DNA of 64,000 nucleotides from Siphonodentalium dalli (GCA_032622095.1 CP136061.1:249437582-249501581), one strand, 5' to 3'. Counted from the first letter of the stretch, positions 1-12,832 are shown. The notes: a model not told the origin generated them from the letters alone. A program made the numbers and translations.

Positions 1-2565
1 GGTTGCATTTATAACCGTTTTCGCAAAAGATATATGCGAAAATAGCACAAGCAAACGTGCCTGCTTCAGAATCAAATTACCACAGTTGAATAGCCAAGGA
101 TGTACCCTTTCCAACAATGTATAGCACGACATCGTGTGTTGCGCCGATGTTTACTTATGGTGTTTTGTAATAACGATCCCGCCTTAGCCGCGTGTAATTT
201 TCCTCCGGACAAATTGCTCAGCGAAAAATCCCCCTAATAGGCGGACAACACATTCAATAAGTTCCCGTCTCGCAACGATTTGGCCTCACAGACATATCAG
301 CGGCTTATCAATTCCTTCGAGATAAATGATTGAACCAATCTACCCTAACAAGGGGGATTTGTTCACGGTTGTATGTCGCGCGAATAGTATTGGCTGGCTG
401 CCAGGTATTCACACTCAACATCGGAACGCGGCTTATTATTTGAAATCATTTGTGAGCAGTGGTGGCGGAGAGGAAGTCAAATTATATGTCCATCATAACA
501 TGGGTCGCCTTCGTTGGTGAATGTGGAATTAAGCCTCAACCAAATTTGTTGTCAAGTTGATGTGGGGGGCTTATATGACCTTGACCTTGACCATAAAATG
601 ACCTTGACCTCTGTTGAAAGACATCTCACTTAAAGGGCCATTTTGCTAGATATGTGTTGCGATGTACGCGCTAATGTCAATATTCAGAGGCCTTTTATAG
701 CTATCCTTTAGAAATATACCGGTATCGAGGCTCCTACATACTCGAGTCTGTATCTGACGAACAGAAACATGGGAGTACGATATCAATTTAAACTTGACCT
801 CCACAAAGAATTTATTATATATTTGAAGAAAGTTTGTGGTCTGTGCGTGTGGGTGTGTGTGTATGTATGTATGTGTGTGTGTGTTTCCGCGATGGAATCG
901 GAAACGGCTAACCGATTTTGATGAAACTTGGTACGGGTATGTAGTTTGACCTGAGGACTAACATGGGTATATCCGTTTGCCCGTGCGGCGTGACCTTGAC
1001 CTTCAAATGACCTTGAACTCAAGTTCTCCGCTGAGCCGATTTTCACCAAATTTGGTATGTGGGGGTAGTTTCAGGCGCTGAGCAATTTCGTCACACCCGG
1101 ATGCCCGTGCGGCGTGAAATTGATATTTTAAATGACATTGAACTGTATCTGGGTATCCACTGGGCCGATTTCCACCATTTTTTGGGGGTGTTGGTGTAGA
1201 TGGGGATGCCAACAAATTTCGTCTCACCCACATGCCCGTCAGACAGGTACCCAGCTAAAACCTAATGTATAGTTTGTGACTTTTGTCTGTTAGCTATGGC
1301 CGGGAAAACTTCCGGACGGATTTCGACGAAACTTGATACCTAAGTGTACGTTTGTCCGGGAAGTGTTTTGGACGGGTCAAAGTGTGATGCTTGATCTTCA
1401 AAATGGTCGATTCAAGATCAAATCAGGTATTAGTGGCGGATTTCGACGATATTCGATAGCTAGGGATACTTTTGTCCGGGCAGTGTTTTGGACGGCTTAA
1501 CTCGTAACCCCGACCTGACATTGACATTCAAAACGGTAAATTCAAAGTCGAATCTGGTCAAATTTCGCATAACTAGATCCGACGAAGCACCGCGTGTGGT
1601 TGCCCCGTTACGTGTCACGTACGATCATATTAAATAAATTGTGATATGATAGTACAAAGCCGCCACTCTCACATTATAGACACATCTCAATCAATCAGCC
1701 CCGCCAATTTAAACACCCTTGCTGGACCGTCGAATGATATGGTTTAGTTGCCAAAAAAAAAACGCAATACAAAAAATCGCAATATACAAAATAACTTATC
1801 CCCGCACACGATTGTTTAGCTTGACAACATAGAGACACTATTACTGAAATGAAAGCTGGTCTGGCTGACCTGAGGTATCGGGTTTAAACCACTGATTTAG
1901 TTGTAAAACCTAAATGTTTGTGTAACCAAGTTAAAACCGAATATGAAGAAGTGTGTTTTCAAAATACATTAACGTATCTGGCCCTGCGTGTTTGTACACT
2001 GACATGATAACATGTGTGTTAAAATCATCGAACAAACAAGATATCACGATGAAGAGTCAGATGAATTCATTTTATACCATAATTTGCTATGCTATTGTGT
2101 GTGTAACACCTATTTTGTAATTTTCATATTTACACCCTACTGTGGGTAGGCCTATACATCATAGTTCATATATGTTGTTGTTATATCAATTAAATATGAG
2201 GAGAATTGCCTACATTTCAATAAAAAGTAACTGAATGGTGTTATATGCACTATGAAACAGATGACTGGGTTTATCAAGTGACTGCTGGCTTGGATACAAT
2301 CTGACGTCATGACGTAAATGTGTGCATCACTACGCGTGACGCACGTTACTTATAGCGTCGTGTGTGTCTCTCTCGTTGATGATGCATTCTAAAAGTAAAC
2401 AGCAGAGTAGTTTAATTCGCAAAACAAATCAAAACTAACAATTATGGCATAAATAAAATACATCCATAGCAGCCGATAGTACTAAATGTTCACCACTCGT
2501 GGTATTGTGGTTTTAACCACTCGCCAAAAGGCTTGTGGTTAAAACCACAATACCACCCGTGGTGA
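1..2565. repeat. Segmental duplication copy I (partial, left end outside window)
   Basis: Positions 71-2565 match 2567-5061, and 1-70 match 9188-9257, with no differences that I noticed. It holds one T element (275-1630), about 850 bases of unassigned sequence and the 78-bp hairpin at 2489-2566. It ends at the hairpin and has no exon 6. No gene is seen. ORFs of 64-88 codons here look like chance ORFs in the T element. Confidence 0.9.
275..1630. mobile_element. T element, copy 1 (probably non-autonomous, Helitron-related)
   Basis: A block of about 1.35 kb is shared with 2771-4126, 9462-10817 and, diverged, 55494-56826. It holds a GT-rich microsatellite (about 844-883), then degenerate units of about 125 bp with GAAACTTGGTAC and CCGTGCGGCG motifs, the same layout as the Helitron-like elements at 40.7 kb. 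Five exact TGACCTTGA 9-mers lie at 576, 582, 599, 991 and 1008. Family assignment is inferred from the layout; no CTAG-type terminus was found. Confidence 0.6.
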
Positions 2566-2566
2566 A
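2489..2566. repeat. 78-bp hairpin at the copy I / copy II junction
   Basis: The sequence begins TTCACCACTCGTGG and ends CCACCCGTGGTGAA; the arms of about 35 bases pair almost completely, with a GCCAAAAGGC tip. Copy II starts at its right edge, so the duplication breakpoint coincides with the palindrome. Confidence 0.9.
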
Positions 2567-2770
2567 ATCAAATTACCACAGTTGAATAGCCAAGGATGTA
2601 CCCTTTCCAACAATGTATAGCACGACATCGTGTGTTGCGCCGATGTTTACTTATGGTGTTTTGTAATAACGATCCCGCCTTAGCCGCGTGTAATTTTCCT
2701 CCGGACAAATTGCTCAGCGAAAAATCCCCCTAATAGGCGGACAACACATTCAATAAGTTCCCGTCTCGCA

Positions 2771-4126
2771 ACGATTTGGCCTCACAGACATATCAGCGGC
2801 TTATCAATTCCTTCGAGATAAATGATTGAACCAATCTACCCTAACAAGGGGGATTTGTTCACGGTTGTATGTCGCGCGAATAGTATTGGCTGGCTGCCAG
2901 GTATTCACACTCAACATCGGAACGCGGCTTATTATTTGAAATCATTTGTGAGCAGTGGTGGCGGAGAGGAAGTCAAATTATATGTCCATCATAACATGGG
3001 TCGCCTTCGTTGGTGAATGTGGAATTAAGCCTCAACCAAATTTGTTGTCAAGTTGATGTGGGGGGCTTATATGACCTTGACCTTGACCATAAAATGACCT
3101 TGACCTCTGTTGAAAGACATCTCACTTAAAGGGCCATTTTGCTAGATATGTGTTGCGATGTACGCGCTAATGTCAATATTCAGAGGCCTTTTATAGCTAT
3201 CCTTTAGAAATATACCGGTATCGAGGCTCCTACATACTCGAGTCTGTATCTGACGAACAGAAACATGGGAGTACGATATCAATTTAAACTTGACCTCCAC
3301 AAAGAATTTATTATATATTTGAAGAAAGTTTGTGGTCTGTGCGTGTGGGTGTGTGTGTATGTATGTATGTGTGTGTGTGTTTCCGCGATGGAATCGGAAA
3401 CGGCTAACCGATTTTGATGAAACTTGGTACGGGTATGTAGTTTGACCTGAGGACTAACATGGGTATATCCGTTTGCCCGTGCGGCGTGACCTTGACCTTC
3501 AAATGACCTTGAACTCAAGTTCTCCGCTGAGCCGATTTTCACCAAATTTGGTATGTGGGGGTAGTTTCAGGCGCTGAGCAATTTCGTCACACCCGGATGC
3601 CCGTGCGGCGTGAAATTGATATTTTAAATGACATTGAACTGTATCTGGGTATCCACTGGGCCGATTTCCACCATTTTTTGGGGGTGTTGGTGTAGATGGG
3701 GATGCCAACAAATTTCGTCTCACCCACATGCCCGTCAGACAGGTACCCAGCTAAAACCTAATGTATAGTTTGTGACTTTTGTCTGTTAGCTATGGCCGGG
3801 AAAACTTCCGGACGGATTTCGACGAAACTTGATACCTAAGTGTACGTTTGTCCGGGAAGTGTTTTGGACGGGTCAAAGTGTGATGCTTGATCTTCAAAAT
3901 GGTCGATTCAAGATCAAATCAGGTATTAGTGGCGGATTTCGACGATATTCGATAGCTAGGGATACTTTTGTCCGGGCAGTGTTTTGGACGGCTTAACTCG
4001 TAACCCCGACCTGACATTGACATTCAAAACGGTAAATTCAAAGTCGAATCTGGTCAAATTTCGCATAACTAGATCCGACGAAGCACCGCGTGTGGTTGCC
4101 CCGTTACGTGTCACGTACGATCATAT
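2771..4126. mobile_element. T element, copy 2
   Basis: No differences from the copy at 275-1630 were noticed, including the GT microsatellite and the TGACCTTGA cluster. It was carried along by the segmental duplication rather than inserted separately. Confidence 0.6.
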
Positions 4127-4906
4127 TAAATAAATTGTGATATGATAGTACAAAGCCGCCACTCTCACATTATAGACACATCTCAATCAATCAGCCCCGC
4201 CAATTTAAACACCCTTGCTGGACCGTCGAATGATATGGTTTAGTTGCCAAAAAAAAAACGCAATACAAAAAATCGCAATATACAAAATAACTTATCCCCG
4301 CACACGATTGTTTAGCTTGACAACATAGAGACACTATTACTGAAATGAAAGCTGGTCTGGCTGACCTGAGGTATCGGGTTTAAACCACTGATTTAGTTGT
4401 AAAACCTAAATGTTTGTGTAACCAAGTTAAAACCGAATATGAAGAAGTGTGTTTTCAAAATACATTAACGTATCTGGCCCTGCGTGTTTGTACACTGACA
4501 TGATAACATGTGTGTTAAAATCATCGAACAAACAAGATATCACGATGAAGAGTCAGATGAATTCATTTTATACCATAATTTGCTATGCTATTGTGTGTGT
4601 AACACCTATTTTGTAATTTTCATATTTACACCCTACTGTGGGTAGGCCTATACATCATAGTTCATATATGTTGTTGTTATATCAATTAAATATGAGGAGA
4701 ATTGCCTACATTTCAATAAAAAGTAACTGAATGGTGTTATATGCACTATGAAACAGATGACTGGGTTTATCAAGTGACTGCTGGCTTGGATACAATCTGA
4801 CGTCATGACGTAAATGTGTGCATCACTACGCGTGACGCACGTTACTTATAGCGTCGTGTGTGTCTCTCTCGTTGATGATGCATTCTAAAAGTAAACAGCA
4901 GAGTAG

Positions 4907-4912
4907 TTTAAT
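4907..4912 (-). terminator. Possible poly(A) signal ATTAAA (copy II)
   Basis: The minus strand has ATTAAA about 200 bases after the exon 6 stop. The same site occurs at 15890-15895 and 11598-11603. I see no AATAAA closer on this strand. The motif is the only support. Confidence 0.25.
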
Positions 4913-4984
4913 TCGCAAAACAAATCAAAACTAACAATTATGGCATAAATAAAATACATCCATAGCAGCCGATAGTACTAAATG

Positions 4985-5062
4985 TTCACCACTCGTGGTA
5001 TTGTGGTTTTAACCACTCGCCAAAAGGCTTGTGGTTAAAACCACAATACCACCCGTGGTGAA
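4985..5062. repeat. 78-bp hairpin in the predicted 3' UTR (copy II)
   Basis: This is the same palindrome, starting 47 bases after the exon 6 stop on the transcript strand. If included in the mRNA it would form a long stem. Confidence 0.9.
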
Positions 5063-5108
5063 AATTTGGTGCTCTCGGCTAAAACGGTGTATTCTATAGA
5101 TATCAGCG

Positions 5109-5288
5109 CTATCCCGCTGGAGGGGTGTATAGCCTAATCTGACTGTTAATCCAATCAATGTATGACGAAACGCGTGTGTAAACGTTCGGAAAATTGGGCG
5201 TGTTGCATGCATAGCTCCCCCACGATGTGATTCCTGCCAGAACGTAAGATCCCCGTCTGAAGCACACCAATGGACTTCCGGAGTCGCC
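5109..5288 (-). CDS. Duplicate protease exon 6 (copy II)
   Basis: This third copy of the terminal exon is identical in its coding bases to the other two, with acceptor, GDSGSP motif and stop intact. It is the most distal along the transcript. As with copy III, no upstream exons are duplicated with it, so its use would need alternative splicing over more than 14 kb. Confidence 0.7.
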   Translation of the reverse strand, partial: GDSGSPLVCFRRGSYVLAGITSWGSYACNTPNFPNVYTRVSSYIDWINSQIRLYTPPAG

Positions 5289-5917
5289 CTGAAACAGAGA
5301 TAACAAAGAAACATCATATACGTACATCAGTACATGAGAGCTAATTTTATCAATACATATAGCTACTAGCAATTATTAATTAAAAGAGCTAAGATTAAAG
5401 GTGGATTATCTCTTCCGCAACATGGTCTATATAGTTTCCTGGGTTTGAAATAATGAATACGAATCGAAGACCCCTGTCCTGAAACGCGTCTATCAATTAT
5501 TATTGATTTTATTTGGAATTTTGTTCGTATAAAATAACTCTGTGCCGTTCAATGATGGTCCCTGATATTCACGGCCGTCTTTTTTATTTTAGTTTTTTAG
5601 TTATTTTCAGTTATTTTAATCATTGACAATATGCTACACTGTAGGTCTTATTTACTTGATTCGCACTTAATATTACAATATATACACTCAATCGGAGACT
5701 TTTTGCGCCTCGCATTGATTCGGAGCACCGTACTGGAGGCCTCTATATAAAAGTTATATATATATAGAACAAATAAGTGTCCCATTAATTGAATAAAACT
5801 ACCACAAGATACAGTATTATGTTGCTGGTGATACTTCGCATCATCTTATGTTCCTAAAATAATTTGGTATTAAGTTTTATTCTAAATGGGTTCTCACTCC
5901 CACTCGGTTATATTTAA

Positions 5918-6141
5918 CCCTTTGAGTGCCAGGGGCCGATCACATCGGCCCTAAACCTACAAAATAAGGCTGTTAAAGAATATAAGAATAAATTATTAAA
6001 ATTGTAAAAAAAAAAAAAATGTTAGGCCAATGCATTCTCTTATATATGCGAGGCGACCTATGGTCGACTCGCATATATAAGAGAATGCATTGTCACAGGG
6101 TATATGGGTTGATACAAAAATCGGACCTGGCACTCAAAGGG
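5918..6141. mobile_element. MITE A, piggyBac-like, carrying the 66-bp palindrome
   Basis: Terminal inverted repeats begin CCCTTTGAGTGCC and the element is flanked by TTAA on both sides (5914-5917 and 6142-6145), the target site of piggyBac transposons. It is 224 bp long with no coding capacity. The shared palindrome occupies 6027-6092. Confidence 0.8.
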
Positions 6142-7189
6142 TTAATTTGGTATCGCCACCATGGATGAGCCATGTTTTACTCCCGAAGCTGAAGAAATCG
6201 TAATTTAGGGGCGTCAAATGGGATTATGCATATTAACATTTTATACTATAGTACCAGTTCGTGTGCTGTAATGAATTCGGTAATATTAGCCAGTGTGTGT
6301 TGTCATTGCCAACAAAATCACCTAACCTTCGTGACCATGACACATACGCGTGCAAAGTCAACCCGTTCAGAAGTATCGTGTCAACGTCTGCCGTCTACTA
6401 AACGTGTGGCGAAGAATAATCCTATCTTCTGCTAAACGAATGACCAATCAGCGCTGTGCAGCAGAGATTTTCCGTAGCGGAATGATTTTAATTTTATTGA
6501 AGCCAATTGTGGCTTCTTGTACTCGCATGTGTCCCGTAGCTAGTGGAGAGTGATATATTGGCCGTGTAACGGGAACAAAATCAGGAGTCCATAAGTTTTG
6601 ATAACTTTATATTTGTATAAGTCTCTGCCGGGAAGCACTGTGTAAACAGGTTATGAAGAGGTGTTGCTGGTAGGTAAGTTCCGGGTGAAGTGCCGTTCTG
6701 TCTCTCAAGAACGGGTAGTTATTTTCTAGTATCGGTGGTATCATGTGTCCATATAAGGTCTGAGGTATCATGATATACATGTTATCTATACGTTCACTAT
6801 AGCGTATATCACACTATTGTTACTGGAGTATTCTATTGTTCTACCCATACCCGTGTTGTACAATGAATGCAACCAGTCATAGGCAATTAAGGTATGCTCT
6901 TATTAATTATGTGCATGTGTACGCTCGTATGCATCAATTCATATGCCTCGCATGTTACACGGTGCTTACCACTACATGATTAACCATATCAATACAACAG
7001 CGGGGAATGGAAGATTATCCCAGATCCGGGAACACATCAAACTCTATCTATCATACTATCTTGTGTACTATCGGACACATGCCGTGGTTGGAACAGAACG
7101 GAAATTCAACATGCATGCATCATTCGTCGTGGTACTGATATGTGGATGAGCACAATGTGGCACATAAACAGCATAGAGTTGTCCTCCTT

Positions 7190-7980
7190 CATTAATGTTT
7201 AGGTTTTCTACACCAAATGTGTAGCCCTGCTACACAATCATTATAATCAATTTTGATCTTAAACATATTTGTGTAGTATATGTGTAGTTTCATATTCATA
7301 CACAAATTGTGTAACAATTTTTACACATAAATGGGTAAATTTATACAGATTTATACACAACTGTGTGCATAAAATCAACGCATATCCCTCTTACATTTTG
7401 TGTAGGTTCTTACACACAAAGTTCGTAGACAAGAAATGTAAGTTCAGTAGTCCGACCTGTGGGTATATTATTAAAGATAAATGCATATTTATATGTTAAA
7501 ACTTTCATGGCGTATAGTGGTATGTAGTATTTTGTTCTGTACTGTGTGAGATTTTGTTTTATATTAACAATCCAGGGTCGTGGCGTAATTGCATAATATT
7601 AGTATTATTACAACAATCATAACAAAAGTCTAAGGGCAGTAATCGCCATGAAAGTTATAACAAATAAATCCTTATATATTATTTATACTATACCCACAAA
7701 TCGGAATTCTGAACTTACAATCCTTGTCTACGATCTATGTAGATTGCATGCTGAAAAAAAAAATTCTCAAACAATATGGCCGTCATGCAGCAGAAGTTAT
7801 GAATCGGAAAGTACCACAATGCGCATGCTCTACGATCTTACACAATTGTGTGTAACAGAATATACACAATATGTATAGAATGGCCCTTTGTCCATGTAGT
7901 TATATGTAAAACTATACATTGATGTGTGTGTTAATCGTGTTTACACATTACATGTGTAATCGCTTCTACACATTAGTCAT
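7190..7980. repeat. Cluster of TGTGTA / TACACA motifs
   Basis: Many short inverted motifs of the form TGTGTAR and YTACACA are scattered in AT-rich sequence (for example TACACAAATTGTGTA near 7301). The block is repeated at about 13881-14610. No ends or target duplication were recognised. Confidence 0.5.
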
Positions 7981-8482
7981 AAGAGTGTTCCCTGTATCAT
8001 CTGTAAGGTTCATTTTGACTTGGAAATTTGTGAATTGAGGATTCAGGGGTATATGGTGGAGACCTTCGTCCGTCCGTCCATCATAGTGCATATTTTGTCC
8101 GCACTTTTTTTCCAGAGTTATGTCCCTTTGCCAGAGATATGACTCAGGGTTTGTTTTGTCCGCATTTTTTCCAGAGTAATGGTAATTTGCCAGAGCTATG
8201 AACCGGGGTTAAACTGAGAGAAATGTCCCACTATTACTTTATTTTCTCTATATATATAGCCAATATTGAGCGTAGAGTCGGAGGTATTGGCCCACTCTTG
8301 GCGTTGCCCTTCTTTGTCATTGGGATTCGTGTTTTGAGGTATTGGAGCTGATAAAATTAGTCATTTATGATATCATTTAATGACAACAAATAAACACATG
8401 TCAATTATAGTGCTGATAAATACGTAGGAGTGTAACTCAGTGAATGGTCACCTTTCACATAATGAACTACTACACATGGTTT

Positions 8483-8574
8483 AAACCTACAGTGACGGTC
8501 CAACCAAACCTACAGTGACGGTCCAACCAAACCTACAGTGACGGTCCAACCAAACCTACAGTGACGGTCCAACC
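8483..8574. repeat. 23-bp tandem repeat, four units
   Basis: Four perfect units beginning AAACCTACAGTGACGG. The same array is at 14858-14949 in copy III. There are no spacers, so it is not a CRISPR array. Confidence 0.95.
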
Positions 8575-9461
8575 AAACCGGGTCTAAGTGGGCGTTTCGG
8601 TAGCTGGCTGATTAGAAGAGCATGCAATGGAACTACAATTACCAGGCGGTCTACAAGCAGGTCGGTAGAATGATTATTTGCCCGCCGTCAATTAGTGAGA
8701 AGATGCACACGCTTATAACAACCCTCGTGTCATAATAGCAACCACAACGCGCCGCAGGCGCGTTGTTGCTTTTCAAGTTTAGGCGTGAATGACGTCATTA
8801 ATTTTTACAATACCATGAAACAGCATTTCGACGCGATGAAAATCCGGACAAGAAAAATGGGTTAAAAATCACGTGACTTCCGCTTCGCTTTCGCATAGAA
8901 TCATGGGAACAATAATATCCCAAAAAGTAACGGTGACACAGAATCGGAAGTGGACCAACGGGATGGTTATAAAATTAACAACTTTAGTTGTTCTGAACAA
9001 TTCCTACGTGATTTTGGCCTATAGATTAGTTTCGTTTGACCAATTTCGTTGGTTAGCTGAATAAAATCAGCGAAGACGTCATGACATGGTCCATGACGTC
9101 ATTTGCGTAATTTGGTGTTGTGGGCTAGAATCCAGAAAAAATTGGTCTCCGCAGGAAACACTGATTTCACATCAGTATACTAGACTTGGTTGCATTTATA
9201 ACCGTTTTCGCAAAAGATATATGCGAAAATAGCACAAGCAAACGTGCCTGCTTCAGAATCAAATTACCACAGTTGAATAGCCAAGGATGTACCCTTTCCA
9301 ACAATGTATAGCACGACATCGTGTGTTGCGCCGATGTTTACTTATGGTGTTTTGTAATAACGATCCCGCCTTAGCCGCGTGTAATTTTCCTCCGGACAAA
9401 TTGCTCAGCGAAAAATCCCCCTAATAGGCGGACAACACATTCAATAAGTTCCCGTCTCGCA

Positions 9462-10817
9462 ACGATTTGGCCTCACAGACATATCAGCGGCTTATCAATT
9501 CCTTCGAGATAAATGATTGAACCAATCTACCCTAACAAGGGGGATTTGTTCACGGTTGTATGTCGCGCGAATAGTATTGGCTGGCTGCCAGGTATTCACA
9601 CTCAACATCGGAACGCGGCTTATTATTTGAAATCATTTGTGAGCAGTGGTGGCGGAGAGGAAGTCAAATTATATGTCCATCATAACATGGGTCGCCTTCG
9701 TTGGTGAATGTGGAATTAAGCCTCAACCAAATTTGTTGTCAAGTTGATGTGGGGGGCTTATATGACCTTGACCTTGACCATAAAATGACCTTGACCTCTG
9801 TTGAAAGACATCTCACTTAAAGGGCCATTTTGCTAGATATGTGTTGCGATGTACGCGCTAATGTCAATATTCAGAGGCCTTTTATAGCTATCCTTTAGAA
9901 ATATACCGGTATCGAGGCTCCTACATACTCGAGTCTGTATCTGACGAACAGAAACATGGGAGTACGATATCAATTTAAACTTGACCTCCACAAAGAATTT
10001 ATTATATATTTGAAGAAAGTTTGTGGTCTGTGCGTGTGGGTGTGTGTGTATGTATGTATGTGTGTGTGTGTTTCCGCGATGGAATCGGAAACGGCTAACC
10101 GATTTTGATGAAACTTGGTACGGGTATGTAGTTTGACCTGAGGACTAACATGGGTATATCCGTTTGCCCGTGCGGCGTGACCTTGACCTTCAAATGACCT
10201 TGAACTCAAGTTCTCCGCTGAGCCGATTTTCACCAAATTTGGTATGTGGGGGTAGTTTCAGGCGCTGAGCAATTTCGTCACACCCGGATGCCCGTGCGGC
10301 GTGAAATTGATATTTTAAATGACATTGAACTGTATCTGGGTATCCACTGGGCCGATTTCCACCATTTTTTGGGGGTGTTGGTGTAGATGGGGATGCCAAC
10401 AAATTTCGTCTCACCCACATGCCCGTCAGACAGGTACCCAGCTAAAACCTAATGTATAGTTTGTGACTTTTGTCTGTTAGCTATGGCCGGGAAAACTTCC
10501 GGACGGATTTCGACGAAACTTGATACCTAAGTGTACGTTTGTCCGGGAAGTGTTTTGGACGGGTCAAAGTGTGATGCTTGATCTTCAAAATGGTCGATTC
10601 AAGATCAAATCAGGTATTAGTGGCGGATTTCGACGATATTCGATAGCTAGGGATACTTTTGTCCGGGCAGTGTTTTGGACGGCTTAACTCGTAACCCCGA
10701 CCTGACATTGACATTCAAAACGGTAAATTCAAAGTCGAATCTGGTCAAATTTCGCATAACTAGATCCGACGAAGCACCGCGTGTGGTTGCCCCGTTACGT
10801 GTCACGTACGATCATAT
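9462..10817. mobile_element. T element, copy 3
   Basis: No differences from the copy at 275-1630 were noticed, and it sits at the same place within duplication copy III. Confidence 0.6.
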
Positions 10818-11675
10818 TAAATAAATTGTGATATGATAGTACAAAGCCGCCACTCTCACATTATAGACACATCTCAATCAATCAGCCCCGCCAATTTAAA
10901 CACCCTTGCTGGACCGTCGAATGATATGGTTTAGTTGCCAAAAAAAAAACGCAATACAAAAAATCGCAATATACAAAATAACTTATCCCCGCACACGATT
11001 GTTTAGCTTGACAACATAGAGACACTATTACTGAAATGAAAGCTGGTCTGGCTGACCTGAGGTATCGGGTTTAAACCACTGATTTAGTTGTAAAACCTAA
11101 ATGTTTGTGTAACCAAGTTAAAACCGAATATGAAGAAGTGTGTTTTCAAAATACATTAACGTATCTGGCCCTGCGTGTTTGTACACTGACATGATAACAT
11201 GTGTGTTAAAATCATCGAACAAACAAGATATCACGATGAAGAGTCAGATGAATTCATTTTATACCATAATTTGCTATGCTATTGTGTGTGTAACACCTAT
11301 TTTGTAATTTTCATATTTACACCCTACTGTGGGTAGGCCTATACATCATAGTTCATATATGTTGTTGTTATATCAATTAAATATGAGGAGAATTGCCTAC
11401 ATTTCAATAAAAAGTAACTGAATGGTGTTATATGCACTATGAAACAGATGACTGGGTTTATCAAGTGACTGCTGGCTTGGATACAATCTGACGTCATGAC
11501 GTAAATGTGTGCATCACTACGCGTGACGCACGTTACTTATAGCGTCGTGTGTGTCTCTCTCGTTGATGATGCATTCTAAAAGTAAACAGCAGAGTAGTTT
11601 AATTCGCAAAACAAATCAAAACTAACAATTATGGCATAAATAAAATACATCCATAGCAGCCGATAGTACTAAATG

Positions 11676-11753
11676 TTCACCACTCGTGGTATTGTGGTTT
11701 TAACCACTCGCCAAAAGGCTTGTGGTTAAAACCACAATACCACCCGTGGTGAA
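11676..11753. repeat. 78-bp hairpin in the predicted 3' UTR (copy III)
   Basis: Same palindrome and same distance from the exon 6 stop as in copy II. Confidence 0.9.
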
Positions 11754-11799
11754 AATTTGGTGCTCTCGGCTAAAACGGTGTATTCTATAGATATCAGCG

Positions 11800-11979
11800 C
11801 TATCCCGCTGGAGGGGTGTATAGCCTAATCTGACTGTTAATCCAATCAATGTATGACGAAACGCGTGTGTAAACGTTCGGAAAATTGGGCGTGTTGCATG
11901 CATAGCTCCCCCACGATGTGATTCCTGCCAGAACGTAAGATCCCCGTCTGAAGCACACCAATGGACTTCCGGAGTCGCC
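11800..11979 (-). CDS. Duplicate protease exon 6 (copy III)
   Basis: This is a second copy of the terminal exon, with intact TTTCAG acceptor, GDSGSP active-site motif, all 59 codons and the TAG stop. It lies 4.3 kb further along the transcript than copy IV. No copy of exon 5 or any other exon is nearby, so it can be expressed only by splicing from exon 5 past copy IV, or not at all. Splicing to it would give the same protein, with a 3' UTR that has almost the same sequence. It could also be an uncollapsed assembly copy. Confidence 0.7.
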   Translation of the reverse strand, partial: GDSGSPLVCFRRGSYVLAGITSWGSYACNTPNFPNVYTRVSSYIDWINSQIRLYTPPAG

Positions 11980-12608
11980 CTGAAACAGAGATAACAAAGA
12001 AACATCATATACGTACATCAGTACATGAGAGCTAATTTTATCAATACATATAGCTACTAGCAATTATTAATTAAAAGAGCTAAGATTAAAGGTGGATTAT
12101 CTCTTCCGCAACATGGTCTATATAGTTTCCTGGGTTTGAAATAATGAATACGAATCGAAGACCCCTGTCCTGAAACGCGTCTATCAATTATTATTGATTT
12201 TATTTGGAATTTTGTTCGTATAAAATAACTCTGTGCCGTTCAATGATGGTCCCTGATATTCACGGCCGTCTTTTTTATTTTAGTTTTTTAGTTATTTTCA
12301 GTTATTTTAATCATTGACAATATGCTACACTGTAGGTCTTATTTACTTGATTCGCACTTAATATTACAATATATACACTCAATCGGAGACTTTTTGCGCC
12401 TCGCATTGATTCGGAGCACCGTACTGGAGGCCTCTATATAAAAGTTATATATATATAGAACAAATAAGTGTCCCATTAATTGAATAAAACTACCACAAGA
12501 TACAGTATTATGTTGCTGGTGATACTTCGCATCATCTTATGTTCCTAAAATAATTTGGTATTAAGTTTTATTCTAAATGGGTTCTCACTCCCACTCGGTT
12601 ATATTTAA

Positions 12609-12832
12609 CCCTTTGAGTGCCAGGGGCCGATCACATCGGCCCTAAACCTACAAAATAAGGCTGTTAAAGAATATAAGAATAAATTATTAAAATTGTAAAA
12701 AAAAAAAAAATGTTAGGCCAATGCATTCTCTTATATATGCGAGGCGACCTATGGTCGACTCGCATATATAAGAGAATGCATTGTCACAGGGTATATGGGT
12801 TGATACAAAAATCGGACCTGGCACTCAAAGGG
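12609..12832. mobile_element. MITE A, duplicate in copy III
   Basis: Same element, TTAA flanks and palindrome (12718-12783) as at 5918-6141, copied by the segmental duplication. Confidence 0.8.

Larger units (their letters stand above)
2566..9187. repeat. Segmental duplication copy II
   Basis: This is the longest copy: T element (2771-4126), hairpin (4985-5062), exon 6 (5109-5288), a partial M1 MITE (from about 5393), MITE A (5918-6141), a stretch rich in TGTGTA/TACACA (about 7190-7980), a 23-bp tandem repeat (8483-8574) and the short GC-rich hairpin CGCGCCGCAGGCGCG near 8752. Bases 8860-9180 resemble 56930-57230, so another dispersed element ends the copy. Apart from exon 6, I see no coding sequence. 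Confidence 0.9.

Noticed and set aside
326-520. A 64-codon frame (MIEPIYPNKGD...) conserved at 326, 2822, 9513 and, diverged, at 55545
   Set aside because: The first three are duplicates of one DNA block. Against the diverged copy most base changes alter the amino acid (V/L, A/T, H/Q, Y/F, R/G), so there is no sign of protein-level constraint. It lies in the T element.
5009-5317. 102-codon minus-strand frame overlapping exon 6, also at 11700 and 15992
   Set aside because: It is the +1 frame shadow of the protease exon and runs through the intron and the 3' hairpin.
7340-7360. TTATACACA-type motifs resembling bacterial DnaA boxes
   Set aside because: They are part of a general TGTGTA/TACACA motif field in an animal genome; nothing else suggests a bacterial origin.
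8483-8574. Possible CRISPR-like direct repeats
   Set aside because: The four units are contiguous with no spacers, and the genome is eukaryotic.
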